A stretch of DNA of 64,000 nucleotides. It comes from Rhypophila decipiens. Taxonomy: Eukaryota; Ascomycota; Sordariomycetes; Sordariales; Naviculisporaceae. Location of the stretch: NCBI GenBank assembly GCA_033297075.1, contig MU858069.1, forward strand, positions 124,001-188,000, read 5' to 3'. Made by a program: the position numbers and the translations under genes. A model generated the notes under the pieces. The model was not told the origin of the DNA. It ran no database searches and saw only the letters and a program-made list of their open reading frames with translations. Every line of letters begins with the position of its first letter. The first letter of the stretch is position 1. Shown in pieces: positions 36,111 to 48,900 of this stretch.

Positions 36111-38611
36111 AGTTTTTCTTTTTCTTCACGATCTCGTTTCTTCTTTGCCCTCGTCTGTTTTAAGTCACTGCCCCACTGTGGCCCATTTCTCGTGCCCTTA
36201 CTAGCCTCGGAAGTTTTGTTATGGTTATTTTATTTTCGTCATTCTTATACCTCATCCCTCTTCTGTTTTGTCTATTTTTTCGAGGGACCTTTTATTTCTA
36301 TCACATACCACTTTGTTCTTTACCTTTCTTCTATCCATGGCGTCTTGTTTGAATACTGTAGCCTCTAATACTCGGGATCAGACCGGTATCTTTCTTTCCG
36401 ATTCTTACAAACTGCTCTCTCTGGCACATTCTTGCTCAGATTTTCCCTTTGTTACTTTTTTCCACCTCCGTCCCATCATCATTCTGGTCAGATACCAGTC
36501 ACTGTGGGGGGGTTTTGGCAGTTACAACACAATGAGGGAACCTGTAAACAATCAATTGTGATTTATTTTTGCAGGGAGGACTGTTTATTTCTCTCGTGTC
36601 CTGGTTTCGACACCTACCATCATCATGTGTTTACTGGTTTGGTTGGCTGGTTCTTTTCGGATTTGTTTATGGGCTGAACGGGATGGATGCTGCTTGGTTG
36701 GGTGGCGCCTGGGTGGTTGGCTGCTGGTAATGCACGAACGGACTGTTGCACCGTCGGCAACATCTTGAAAAGTCAAGTGAACATGATATTCTTATCTATA
36801 TGTGTACGGTTAATCGCTCAGACTTATAAGTGAGGTTATATTCTATCCGTATGTGTTCTCAATTCAATTATGGACATGTGATTGATGGTTATTTACTTGA
36901 CGGGTTGGGAAGTCAATTCGTCCTCTGATTCAATTCACGACCTTGGTTGCCGGTAATAAGGTGAAGTGCACCGGGAAACACGGAATTGAATGTGAAGTGT
37001 GGTGTGGTGAAGACGAGAGACGTGAAGATCGCGATCCGCCCGAGAAAATGCATTAAACCCCGCGCCCCTGGGCGCGTGCTGACACGTCTTACACGGGTTG
37101 GCACGCGTCTTTTTCGTGAATTTTCGAGTTAATTTCGCGTATTCTGCCCTGGTTTGGGAAGTGGGTGTGGTGAGGTTGCAGGGGTGGGACAGGCTTATTG
37201 GCCAATCATAGTCTTGGAATGTTGGGATTGGTGGGCTTGTGGCTTGTGGGGTGGATGAGGTCATCATGGATGGGGTTGGCTTCTCCGTATGTCGTACAGC
37301 ACCAGCTGCCGTGCTTGACTTTGCACGCTTCGGTGGCAGCACCGTGATGTCTAGAAGCAGGAGTCGAGATAAATTCGGATGAAGAGTAGTTGTTTGACTG
37401 ACTGACCAAACCTGGTTGAGTGATACGGGATATGTACTACGGAGACGAGATGTATTCTCCCTGTGAATTGAAGAATCCCCGGGAAGTACCGATCTCAGCT
37501 TGGCTCTTGAGATACGTTCTCTTTGTGAATCAATTACTGTACGGAGTAGACTGAGCGGTGACCGGTCCCTCGGTAAGTAATTGAGAGGCACAAAGGCCTT
37601 CCCTAGGAAGAGGGGCGGGTGAAAGCCCCTGAGTTGCCGGGTCAACGAAAGTAAACAACAGGAAATCTCTTTTCCAAGAATGGGCATGTTCTAATTAATA
37701 GCGGTGCACAAGTATGCAGCAGGAAGTTATGTCTATAGTTGTCTTGGATTTCTCATATCTCTCTCTCAACTCATACATACAGAGGTGTCTCCCAAGGTAA
37801 CTAGGCCAAGCCTGTACCCAGGGAGGTGGATATACTTGAAATAACTTCGTTGCGTTCGTAGCGAGCGTATCCCATAAAGTCCCAGCAGAGTAAATGGCGA
37901 AAATAACAGCAATAAAAAAAAGCACAAAAAAGACAAGATTGGCTCGAAACATGAATGATTGAAGCAAAATAGCAAAAGAAGAAAACGACAAAACGTCGGG
38001 TATATGTATGTACACAGAGGCTTGTTGGTTGAAAGCATCACCATCAACCCTCTTATAGGTGATTCGAGAAAACGATAGAATGGGGGGGTAGTCGGTAGTG
38101 AAGGCAATGCGAAAAAGGGACAAGACGAGAAAAAAGAAGAAGCAACGAGAAGTACATTCAAATCAATCAATCCGCCATCCTATTCCCAAGCCCAGGTAGA
38201 TGCCTTCCCGCCAACAAGTATATATATGCTTTCCATCTCATCAAACCGGTATCTTGCTTGTTTCGCACTTGACCAGAAAATACCCCTTTTGAACAACACT
38301 CGACAACACAGGCGCACAGTGCCAAACTAGACAATATAGAGAGAGGGTGAGACAATCATCCCTCATTCGCCCCAACCACGAACAACAACGACAAACACAA
38401 ACACAACCAACTGCCGACAACATGCCAAAGAAAAGTATCACAAAAAGAGACACAACCGCTTTTGGCGCCAAACGCCTTGCCAGACACGGCAGTGCAGTGC
38501 AGTGCAGTCGACAAAACAAAACCGATGAACAAACAACGCTCGCTCGCTCGTTCGTGCTAGTTTGAAGAAGAAAGGGGAAAGAAGAAGACGAATAAACAAG
38601 CATCCATCATG
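36111..38611. other. convergent intergenic region
   Basis: A 2.5 kb gap between the 3' ends of the Whi5-like gene and the membrane-protein gene. The first 500 bp are strongly T-rich. Simple repeats occur at 38491-38508 (GTGCA units) and 38536-38555 (GCTC units). A 250-codon minus-strand frame at 36935-37687 has no recognisable features. Nothing else seen. Confidence 0.5.
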
Positions 38612-40708
38612 TTACATAGCCTTCCCCACAGATTTTGTACTCCCATCGCTAGGCATCCTCTTGACACCAGCATTCTTCGCAGCAGACTCTTTCTCGAGTC
38701 GGTCCCGCCAGCCCTGAGTAGGCGACTCTCTCTGCTCGGGGCCGTCCCACTTTGACGCGGCCGGTCCGACGTCAGGTCCGGGATCGCTCCAATCACCCAT
38801 ACTTACCCCGCTCGAGTACTTCGAAGTAAAACTCTCGCTGCGGGTATGGGCACCCGGTGGTCGGCGGATCTGACTGTTCCGTGGCTCGCTGCCTGCGGTG
38901 CCTGCTGTGCTGCTGACGATGCTATTGTTTTTGGCGGCCCGGGCACCCGCCAGCAACTCTGGGCGCTCGAGGTCGAACGGGTCAGAGCGGAACTTGTTTC
39001 TCCGGCCGTTGAAGGATTCTACGGAGCCGGTGCTCTCGCGGCTGTTGTAGAGCGTGCTTGGTTGGCGGGCTGTATTCGCGCCGACCGATTGACCACGAGA
39101 TCGACGAATGTCGGCCACGTACGTGTTGGGCTTGGCCATAGTCGGCGGCGGGTCACGGATGGCGTTTGTGTCGCTGAATGGGTTGTTCGACCCACTGACG
39201 ACTAAAGGTGCCGGCTGGGCCGAGGCGTGTGCGTCACTGAAAGGATTGTCACTGGGACTTCCAAAGTTGAGACTGAGTCCGCCCAGGAAATTGTCGGTCG
39301 AGCTGACGCTTCCGTTCTTGCGTGACACGCTGGCTCGTCGTCGTTGGGCTTCCCGGTCCAGCTCGCTGTCGTCCATGCCGAGAAGGGTAAGGAAGTCGGG
39401 CTGCGAGCCTACCTTGGTTCGCTTTTCTCGATCACCGCTCACGATGGCAAAATCGTCCATGTTGGCTTGATTGCGTACCCGCCATTTGAACTTCATATTA
39501 TCCGTCAGCCGAGACCACCAGTCCTGGAACCGGTCCTTTGCCGTTATGTCGCCACCGTCGAGAGCTCCCGAGTTCGATCGGCTTCGGGTGCTAACTGGAT
39601 CCATAAACTGCGAGTTTCCGCGGTCCAGGTTTACTGACGGTGCTCCTCCGTTGCTCTTTGTCACCATGTGGCTCATCCGACGCTGAAACTTCTTCACATT
39701 GTATCCCAAGGCCGCCTTGAGCTTGACGACCATCGGAGTCGGCCCAATGCTTCCACGGTTGATGATATACGGGCCTTTCTCGTCCCGGTCGAATGACGAC
39801 GCCGCATCGAGCGGGGTCAACAGTGTGCTTCGTCTCTTCCTGAGGACACGCCGCCTCCACCACCACACAACGAATGCAACAAGACTGATGGCGATGACGC
39901 CCCCTATCACGCCCCCGGCGACAGCCACAGTGGATTGGACGGCATTGCTGTTCGGATTAGGAACCGGGCTCACTTGAGAGTTCGTCGACGAGGTGTCTGT
40001 GGACTCGGCAGCCGCATTGTTTGTCGCTGAGGACTGTGCAGTCCCGATGGTGGTGAAGGCTCCTCCCTCAGCTGCGCCGCTTTCGGGCAAGGGCGGCGGA
40101 GAGGACACGTCGGCAGCTGCTGGCGCCGTGGTCTGTGAGCTAAGTGGTAAATCTGACGGTGAGGCTACTACGTTGTTATCAGCTTGACTGGACTGTGCTA
40201 TGGGCGTTGGTATCGCCCGTGGTGTAGAGGTTGCTGCAGACGGTGTTGGGAGAGTAGCAGTTGTAGAATTGGCGACAGAGGGGGCTTCTGTGGTGGGAGA
40301 CGGAGTCGAGGCAAGCACCACTGGCTCCGGGGCTACCGGTAGCGGTGCTTGCTCGACCTCGTCGTTGCCACCATCGCCATTTCCCACCTGTATGCCTTGT
40401 ACTGGGTTTGCAAAAGGAAGTGTGGGCTGTATGCTTGCGGTGGTAAGAATGACCAGGGAGGAGCTCGTCGTACTCGTTGAGCTTGAACTACTGGTTTCTG
40501 CGGGCGGAGTGCCCACGTCGACGCCGTCCCCTACTGCTCCTACTAGCACTTGAGTCGTCGGCTGAGCCTCGATGATAGAAGTCGTCGTCGGCGGTGGTTC
40601 TTGGACGAGAATGCTTGTCGTGCTCGCTTGCGGCCTCGGCCTCGCCGTACATCTCCTCCCATCGATTGTTGTCACAAATGCCCCTTCGGGGAGACCCTGT
40701 CCCGACAT
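38612..40708 (-). CDS. single-pass membrane protein with Ser/Thr-rich outer region
   Basis: A single exon of 698 residues, starting at ATG 40708. The first about 255 residues are very rich in Ser, Thr, Pro and Ala, typical of heavily O-glycosylated extracellular regions. One membrane segment follows (about 258-280; VAGGVIGGVIAISLVAFVVW), then a basic stop-transfer cluster WWWRRRVLRKRR. The cytoplasmic part of about 410 residues is hydrophilic and Ser-rich, with two NPFSD motifs (SDNPFSD, NNPFSDT) of the type that can bind EH-domain endocytic proteins. The layout resembles fungal wall-stress or mucin-like sensors, but I cannot assign a family. No signal peptide is seen at this start, so an upstream exon may be missing. 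Function is unknown. Confidence 0.72.
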   Translation of the reverse strand: MSGQGLPEGAFVTTIDGRRCTARPRPQASTTSILVQEPPPTTTSIIEAQPTTQVLVGAVGDGVDVGTPPAETSSSSSTSTTSSSLVILTTASIQPTLPFANPVQGIQVGNGDGGNDEVEQAPLPVAPEPVVLASTPSPTTEAPSVANSTTATLPTPSAATSTPRAIPTPIAQSSQADNNVVASPSDLPLSSQTTAPAAADVSSPPPLPESGAAEGGAFTTIGTAQSSATNNAAAESTDTSSTNSQVSPVPNPNSNAVQSTVAVAGGVIGGVIAISLVAFVVWWWRRRVLRKRRSTLLTPLDAASSFDRDEKGPYIINRGSIGPTPMVVKLKAALGYNVKKFQRRMSHMVTKSNGGAPSVNLDRGNSQFMDPVSTRSRSNSGALDGGDITAKDRFQDWWSRLTDNMKFKWRVRNQANMDDFAIVSGDREKRTKVGSQPDFLTLLGMDDSELDREAQRRRASVSRKNGSVSSTDNFLGGLSLNFGSPSDNPFSDAHASAQPAPLVVSGSNNPFSDTNAIRDPPPTMAKPNTYVADIRRSRGQSVGANTARQPSTLYNSRESTGSVESFNGRRNKFRSDPFDLERPELLAGARAAKNNSIVSSTAGTAGSEPRNSQIRRPPGAHTRSESFTSKYSSGVSMGDWSDPGPDVGPAASKWDGPEQRESPTQGWRDRLEKESAAKNAGVKRMPSDGSTKSVGKAM

Positions 40709-43305
40709 GTCGAAATCCAACACCGTTCAATTCCTCGGCGATTCCAGTCGCTCGCGATCGAAGGAGGGCAGGCTCGTAAAGAGGACAAAAAAAAATCAAG
40801 TATAAACACAGGATATGGAAAAGAAGAGAAGAAAGCACGGCAAAGGCCTCTAGGGCCGTCTAAGTCATTGCAGGATCATGAACCTGATTCGAAAAGGAGA
40901 AGAGAAGTGTTTGTTCCTTTGGAAAGGACAAGGCAAACAATGGGATGACGGCTAAACACAAGGCCAGAAACTCATGATGCGGTTGAATTGTGAGGTTTGG
41001 GTCCAGAGACGGGTCAACTGGAAGATCTGGGGGAATGAAGCAGATGGAAAGAGAGCAACCGAGATACCCAAGGGGTCATGGAGGAGAGACCTACAGAGTA
41101 CAGAGTACAGACTTGCCTACGTGCCATTAGAACATGTGGACACTGGGGCACACTCGTGAGCCATTCCCTCGACGAGGGCGCAACGATCCAACACAGTGTC
41201 CCAAGCATTGACCCTCGGGGAAAGCATGAAGTTGGCGACTGTTTGATGGATGTGAGTCCGGCCCTCTGATTGGCCCACAAGGCGAACCAGGCTTCCTGTC
41301 GTTAGAGATGTCAAGCGTTGAGGCTCCCGACTGGGGTGTGTGCCCCTCTTGTGCCAGGGGGCGCATTGATCTGTGACCCCTGTTCTGCGACACACTTGAG
41401 GCACGCACTGAAGGTTTTGCGGGGGACCGCAGTGACAAAGAGAGTGCATCGCCATTGTGATTGCAGTCGTTTGTCAGTTGAAGGTTTTATGGATGAATTG
41501 ACGATGGTTGCTTGCTGTTGGTTGTGAGAATGTCGTATCTCGTCCACTCGAGCAATCATGGGCCCTCACAATGAAAGAAAGGTCAACGACATTTCCATTT
41601 CGCCTAGAGCGACCTGGTAAAAAAAGGGTAATGCTTTCATCGCCACGACCACCCGTGAATGTCAACGGATAGCTGGGCCACGAGACTGATTCAGCGTGGA
41701 TGTGATGAACCCATGCCTTGCCTTGCCAAGAGAATATCATCGAGAATCGAAACGTCGGGAATCTGGAACCGAGCCAAATTCCATGGAGCAGCTGAGCCTT
41801 GAGGCCTGTCTCCCGGGCTGTCCTGTCGACAATGTAATTTAGGTTGTGACCCAATTTCTCGACCCCAGATTGTTCTTCTGATCCATCGAAGGTTGAACTT
41901 CTCCACCATTACGACGATCGATTACGGTATCGATAAGATGTGTGACTGGACTTTTGTGAAAGATCATCAAGGTGGCAGTACGGGTTACTGTATTGATAAG
42001 ACAATGGCGTATTGGAGCGGAATATTAGGTACGGTGGTGGTAAGAGCCCGCGGATTTGCAGCATCCGGCCCTGCACATCCAAGTCTCTGGTGTTTGCTCT
42101 GCACCAGATCTCCAGGGAATCAAACCGGGAGAGATGCGTGGCAAAGGTCGATCGAGAGGACCATTCTTAAAAACTGCTTGCTCAGGAATTCGAGTATCGA
42201 AACGTGATTGACCATGGGGGTTCGCCTCCAGTCGTTCGATGAGTCCTCACAATACCATATTAGTCGGAATAAATAGCAACTCACCTGCAGGTAGATGCCC
42301 TCTGGTTCAATGGAAATGTTGGATGACGGATTCCTACCTCACAGATTACTGCTTGTTAGCCGATCCTATATTCCCCAGGGTCTCGTGCTGTTTTCGGCGG
42401 AATATTGGACCTCTGTAGGAGGGACATCTTGATATTACTGACGTGTCCAACAGCTTTCCTACCCCAGTTGGGCAAGCCGCATGATATCGGGAGTGCAACT
42501 TCCTATCCAAGTGCATATTTTGATGTTGGCAGTAAGCATCCTATCATCGTGTCAAGAGGTGTAGTATTTTGTGTGAGGAAGGTGGTGATCTTCCGCGTGC
42601 CTACCATACGAATTTTAGGGCTCGTACTGGCCGGCGGGCGAACGTCTCGGCAGCAAGTGGCCCAGAAACCCGCCATCTTGATACGACTAGCATCCGATGC
42701 CATCCGTATCCCGGCCCCATTTGTATCGCTGAACTATTGCCGGCAGGCGTTCCGCACAGGACTAGCGGCTGCCAAAAAGCGCTGCGGGGTTCGGTTTTCG
42801 TAAACTTAGCTGTCCTCAGTCTCACCGTCATTTCTTGACATTTCCAGTACTCGGTCCCGTTAATGATCTTTGAGACCGGCCACAGCGGCCCGTCGTTGTA
42901 GCCTTGCCCAGCTATAACTAGTTGGACTTTTATGGAGCAAGTCAGGTACGGAAGACGAGCAAGCATTCGTAAAGTATATTTTATTATACCGCTACGTACC
43001 AATCTTCCTCCTTTGGCCCTTCCACCTCATCTCCACACAGCCCATAGAAAGAGCAAGTGACGCCGCACGTCCTCGCTTCCGTGCCGACTCACCTCCTCCG
43101 CTGCCGGCTCTCTGGTGATCCGGATCCCGACTCCGATCCCAAGCCTGATCGATTTTCCTTTCCGGCATCGGCGACCCGAGGGAAAAGACAATCCTCCCCG
43201 GACGCCGCCTCCCCTCCACAGACTTCACCGAGGCTAAGTGTGGCCTTTGCCAAAGTCACTAACACTTCCGGCCCGGACTATTCTTCCAAGCAAGGCCGCG
43301 TCAAA
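40709..43305. other. divergent intergenic region
   Basis: A 2.6 kb gap between divergently transcribed genes, holding both promoters. Open frames on both strands look random, and no repeats or RNA genes were found. Confidence 0.5.
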
Positions 43306-45951
43306 ATGTTTGGTAACCTTACGCATCTGAGTATGTAAAATCTTTTCCTTATTGTACCATACACTCATCCAGAACACGGATCCCGGAATGGATTCATTCA
43401 TCCCTGTGACGGAGGGTCAGCAAGACAGACGGTGTTGAACCGGCCGTAAGCCAACTTCATTAGTGATAAAGACACCGTCAGTCGGCATTTCCCTCGGAGG
43501 AGGTATTGACCAGTGGTATGTGATTACCGGCCCTGACCGGTCAATGTGTGGCGGACTGGAGCCAACCAATGGCCCGGGCTCTCGGGCCGGCCTCTGCTTG
43601 CTCACCAACTTTATGCCGTGTCTCGTCCACATTGTTTCGTCTTTTGTGTTTCTTTTTCTTTGTTTTGTCATCTCAGGCGGTGGGTGGTGGCTGTAATTTC
43701 TGTTTCTGTCCAGTTGTATTTCTTCACCCATCCAGGCCAGGACATTCTTGTTGGAACCCTTGGGCCGTATCTGATTCAAGTATCGTTTCTAGTGCACTCT
43801 GCGGCGGCCAGCACAGAACCCCCCAAGGATGTACCGCCGCCAACACCGGTCAACTTTCCACGGTGTACACCGCGAGAGCCCGAGATAGCCTCAGATCAGC
43901 CCACGCCGGCAAAGCCTCTCTGTGCAACGTTGCAGGGGATCATCCGGCCCACCGAGGTCACCATTGCCCATCTTGAGGCTCTCGGGACCCGCGTGATATT
44001 CGACTCGCCTCTGGCCGACCTCATACCGGATCCTTCGTATATACCTGATTTCGATGCCTGGGATGCCCTTTCGCCAGACGATGTGCACGATGCTAACGAG
44101 AGCACTCGGGTACAGCTGAATACAGGCAACTTGTCACCCGGCTGCCAAACGTACCTGGACCGCGCTCGGGAGCTCTCCATCCCCAACTCTGCCGCATATC
44201 GGACCGTCCGCCGGATGCCACCGCCCAAAGGGCAACCACAAGCACGTCTGGGAAACTCTTTTGAGTTCTTCCGTCACCTCGAACTCTACTCTACCTACTG
44301 GGACGATACGTCCAAGTCCCCGCCCCCTAAGCCGAAAACAGAGAAAGACGGTGATGACAAGGACTCGACGGAAAATGCACCGAGTAAAAGCAGAGTTGAT
44401 CCTGACGCGGGCCCATTCTGGCGCACAGGTACAGGCCATCAAATGCCCCCAGAGCACCGCCAGAATATCCTCACGGCATTCCTCAAGCTGGTAGCCTATG
44501 ACTACGGATGTAATGTCTCCGCACCTCGCACCGAGCCCAGGCTTTACCTGACGTCTAACCCTCCACCGGGGGCACCTAAAACTGCCACGCCGAAAAAGTC
44601 ATACTTTTCCTCGGGATGTACATTTATCTTCCGGACCCCAACAACTCGAGAAGCCGCTCGCTCAGGTCTCGTCGAGGGCCCCCTTGCCGCTGTGAGCGCC
44701 AGGCATTCGACATCGTTTCCACCGCCGCGTCCGGCGCCGTCAGCTCCGACCTCGCCAACCACGACGTCGTCTTCCCAGGCCGCTACAGAATCCTCCACCG
44801 CTGCATCAGCAACAACAACAACAGCCAGACAGGGTGCAGATCGTGACTCAACAATGGACCTGGGCCGGGAGATCGTCGCCGCGCTAATCACAGCTCAGCA
44901 TCGCGCCCGTGAAGGTAAAACCGAGAAGCGCATCGGTGAAGGTGCTTGGTGGACTACCAAACCCAGGTGGGGTGGTGGCCCTGGCGGTCCCATCGGTCGC
45001 GAGGTTGAGATGCAATCGAGTGAAGACGTCGTTGGTGACAAGGATGAAGCTTCCCCATCGTCCGTTTCTGCCTCCACTTCCTCGTCGTCTTCATCGGCAT
45101 CATCAATTGAAGCCCCATTAAAGCAAAAAAAGCCAGCGGGATCGGCATCTTCGCCTCCAGCAGGCAGCGGCATCGACTTGTCTCTCCCCCGTAGGCCGGG
45201 CTCTGGTTCAACTTCGTCTTCCTCATCCACATCGTCATTGTCATCCCGCTCCCTCCCAAAGTGGCCAGGCCTCCCGTCCGCCAGTGGCGGGCAAAAAGGA
45301 GCCAAGCGCCTCAAAAAGTCGGGAAACCTAGCCATATACGACAGCTACCGCATGGTGCGACCGCCCGCTGCGGCATGGGACAAAAAGACCAAATACGAGG
45401 CGATTGGCCGCACTCGCGGGGCCGACTATGATGATATATTTGTTATCAGCGCCTTGTTCCATCACATTAGCGTCGTGCGCGTGCGCGTGCCAGATCGTCT
45501 GCTTGCTGTGCTGGACGGGGCACCGGATGATGGGTCCAAGGCTTGGGGTCAGTTGGAGATTCGACGGAGCAAATGGTTTGATTTTTTCAGGGTCGAGGAT
45601 CGCATCGCTGCTATGCGGTTGCTGTGGAGCATGATGAATTACTTGATGCGGGCTGATAAGCCTGAGACTGAGGCGGAAGAGAAGGTTTCGGGGGAGGATG
45701 TGAATACAGGGGAGCGTGAAAAGGAGGTGGGACTGGGCAATGGGCAGCAGGAAGCTGCAGCTGCGGCTGTTGTGCCTGAGGTGAAGCCTGAGCTCCAGCT
45801 GCCAGTCGAGCCTACTCCTGCTGTCGCTGTCGCTATCGCCCCTGCTGAAGTTCCTTTACCCGCTGACGAGACGAGTCTGGAGGAGGAAGAAGAAGAAGTA
45901 CAGGCGGAGAGGAAAGATGGGCAGGGTGATGTTGAGATGGCTAATAGTTAG
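43306..45951 (+). CDS. unrecognised large protein with conserved-looking C-terminal block
   Basis: Not recognised. The coding frame is clear from about 43793 to the stop at 45951. My preferred start is a 25 nt first exon at 43306-43330 (MFGNLTHL, preceded by CAAAATG) with donor GTATGT, joined in phase to 43793 across a 462 nt intron, giving 727 residues. Two features look folded. One is an N-terminal part (about 50-330) with FEFFRHLELYSTYW and RQNILTAFLKLVAYDYG. The other is a C-terminal block (about 520-640) with LAIYDSYRMVRPPAAAWDKK, SALFHHISVVRVRVPDRLL and WFDFFRVEDRIAAMRLLWSM. Between them lie Ser-rich low-complexity stretches, and the tail is Glu-rich. No signal peptide or membrane segment is seen in the preferred model. 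Alternative introns at the 5' end are possible. Confidence 0.7.
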
Positions 45952-48900
45952 TTCTAAAGCACCAGACAGAGCCTTTGGTCGATGCGGTGACGGGAGTGGG
46001 TACATGGGCTGGTTACTGTTGTCATTTACATTTTGTGTAGACGATGCCTGTTACCGTTGGGGATACGAGTTGCCCGGTCGAGCGAATACATCATAGCTTA
46101 CATAGATGGGTGGGTAGCGCTTATGGATATTACAGCGAGCGAAGCGGGACGGCGAATTTGCTTGTTTCTTCTTTCTTTCTTTCCTTCCTTGCCAGTCTCC
46201 TGCAAGCAAGCCATACTAGAACGATAGAGATGCGCAGTACACATATGTTTTCACTATACTAGTGACGGCGAGCGCCAAGAACCATACCACTCGGCCAAAC
46301 CGTTCCTAAAAAGGAGCTCAAATTACAGAAGTTATCAGAACCTTCTGCAATTCAATGGTTATATACCCATTCAGCACACCGCCGTTACTATACTAGACTT
46401 TGAGGAATGCCTCAAGTCACTTTCGGGTACCAGCCATGATTTTTCGTGTCTAGAATGTCAATAGTAGTCGTGGTACAGACATGTAATAAAAGATCTCTGC
46501 TCTGATATAGTATGTAAATAGGCGTCATTTACAAGAAGGATGGCTCGGGGGGGCCAGATACCTCTGTGACGGTAGGCTGTAAATATGGAAACTGCATCGG
46601 ATAGGTTCGATCTCAGTATAGACCCTCCACAAAGTTGGGATCAACGGGCTGTGTCACAACATCCCATCAGATAATTCTGAGTATACTCCAAGGTAGATGT
46701 AGATGCCTATCCGACCGTATGTTTAACCATGATCCTTCTCGTCTACATATCTCATGTCAGCAGAGATCGATCGATCTGAAAGGCCCGGCTGCCGTAGTCC
46801 AGAAAGTACAAGTGTTGTCATCTGATCCGGGGAGGCTGAAGCAGAGCCTCATCAGCTCAGCTGACCAGGTTAGGCTGCAGGGCTGAGGCAAAGATATACA
46901 TAGTAAGCTGCCGTAGGTACATGGTAGCAGCAGCAACCTAAGCAGGATTCGGCAAGCCAGCCGATGGGACCAAAAAAAGCTTGGATGGATGTTTGTCTCA
47001 GACAGATCTTGCGTCTGATCCGGAGACTTGGGACGGATGGATGCGCCGGGAGGCCTTGCCTGCCTCCCTGATGGGATTGCGTGCATATTGATCGACGTAC
47101 GTAGTCAGCTTTCTTGAGAATTGAGGCGGAGGAGAGCTTTCTCCGGCTTCCGATCTCGGTCTGGTGCTTCTCCCGGATAGTCTACCGGCTGGAGGTGGTG
47201 CTAGTAGCCATAGTAGCTCCAATAACTGTTCTCAAAACAGTCTTGCCCTCTTCTAAATTTGGCATTGAAACGGGCATATTGCTCTTTCCGGAAGATGAGG
47301 ACCCTCTTTCTGTTGCCTGTCCGTCCGGGTGGTCCTACGCCATAAAGTTTGTTGCTGAATGGTGTAGTGGTACCGGCCAACAGAAGTGATGCTACGTCAA
47401 CTTGAGAAGCAACGGCTAGAAATGATGAGAGTAGTATCTAGTTCATACTGGCCGGCGGTGTGAACTTCCCAAGGATCTGGAACCCTCCGCAGTCCCGCAC
47501 CCACACAGACCCATCCCAGAGGAGCGGTTCCCGTCACGAGGCACATGCGGAAGCTAGTAGGACCGGGATTGTTCCGCCCGTCTCAGATCAGAAGTGCAAG
47601 ACTGGGCAAGGCGGTTGGAAAGTTCTTCAACAACGCCCATTTTCGTCCTGTAGGACCACTGGGTGAGCCTAGCGCAGCCCTCCCCGGCCAGCTGAGCCCG
47701 AAGTGAGGCCGTCGATAACACTGGCAACGACGTCATTGCTATGTATTTGCAGATGCACCATCTTCTTACTGGAGAAAAGAGACAGAGTGAACGTGTCCTC
47801 CATAGACACTTGGGAAAATGAGGCTTTCTTCTCGACGTATCACTCGTCCAGCGAAGCAGGGTTGGGTAGGATTATGGCTTTGGTCCCACGGGGGTAGGGC
47901 TGAGGCTGTCTTGACATCTTGGGGCCGGATGGCATGCGGCACTGCCGCTATGCCCGAGATGTCCTCGACTGGTTCGAGGCATTGCTGTAATCAGATATAT
48001 GAAAAGGTCACAGATTCAACTTCACAGCAACTCTGCGAGCATCCCTTCCCCGTAAAGATGTTGACCGCTAGAGCTGGCCACTTGGCCATGTGAAGCGATA
48101 TCAAGCGAAGACGAGAGAAAGCGGTCTAGCAAACGGGAGCCTAGACGTGATCAATCCTCGTCAGACATAGAGACGCCGTATTATGGGGATGAAAGGGCCG
48201 AGTGACACCTCATTTCTGCCCTACTGATGTGAATAGGTAGACCACAAAAGGTCTGTGAACAGTAGCAATGCGTTTCTTTCTGGGCGCAGTGCTTGCATGC
48301 AATACCGAGACGGAGACTGGTCCGATTCCGAGCCATGAGAGGCCGCGTGAGATGCGGATAAAATGTATCCAACGACTGTTGGGCAATCAGGGCCTCAAGG
48401 TGGAAAATGGAGATCATAATCCGGGACATGTTGGAGAATGCTCACGGCCAGAAATTGCCGTTTTGGGCGAGCGAGGCCAGAAGAGGGAGAGAAGCCGGAC
48501 TTTTCGAATGCAGTGCAGTTTTAGTGAATGCTGCTACTGTCAAGCTGCGGTTTGTGAAACCGTTGTCCCTGCATGAAGCAATGAAAGGTCCTGTGTTAAG
48601 AACGAAAAAGCTAGCGCGCCAGTGTGAAAACTATCGGCCTCCAGTGTGGGTCCAAACAGCCATGTTCTATTGGCTCAAAAAACCAAGTTGGCCCAAGCTT
48701 TGCCAAGCTGGCCCAAGCTCAGCCAAAGTGGCCCAAGCTTAGCCAACCGGCTTGGCAAGCCTTGTCCATTACTAACCCTAACCCTATACTACTTAGAGAT
48801 TACCGCATAGGTTTACAACAGCATAGAACAACAACTATACTGCACTGTATACAAAGTGGTACGAAAAGAAACCCCAGATCAAAGCGACTTAATTGCAAAA

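Noticed and set aside
36935..37687. 250-codon minus-strand open frame in a convergent gap.
   Set aside because: The composition (Ser/Arg/Thr/Pro with no folded-looking segment) and lack of any motif suggest a chance frame.
48772..48785. Telomere-like CTAACCCTAACCCT suggesting an interstitial telomere.
   Set aside because: Only two repeats, and they sit inside the inverted-repeat element, so not evidence of a chromosome end or fusion.
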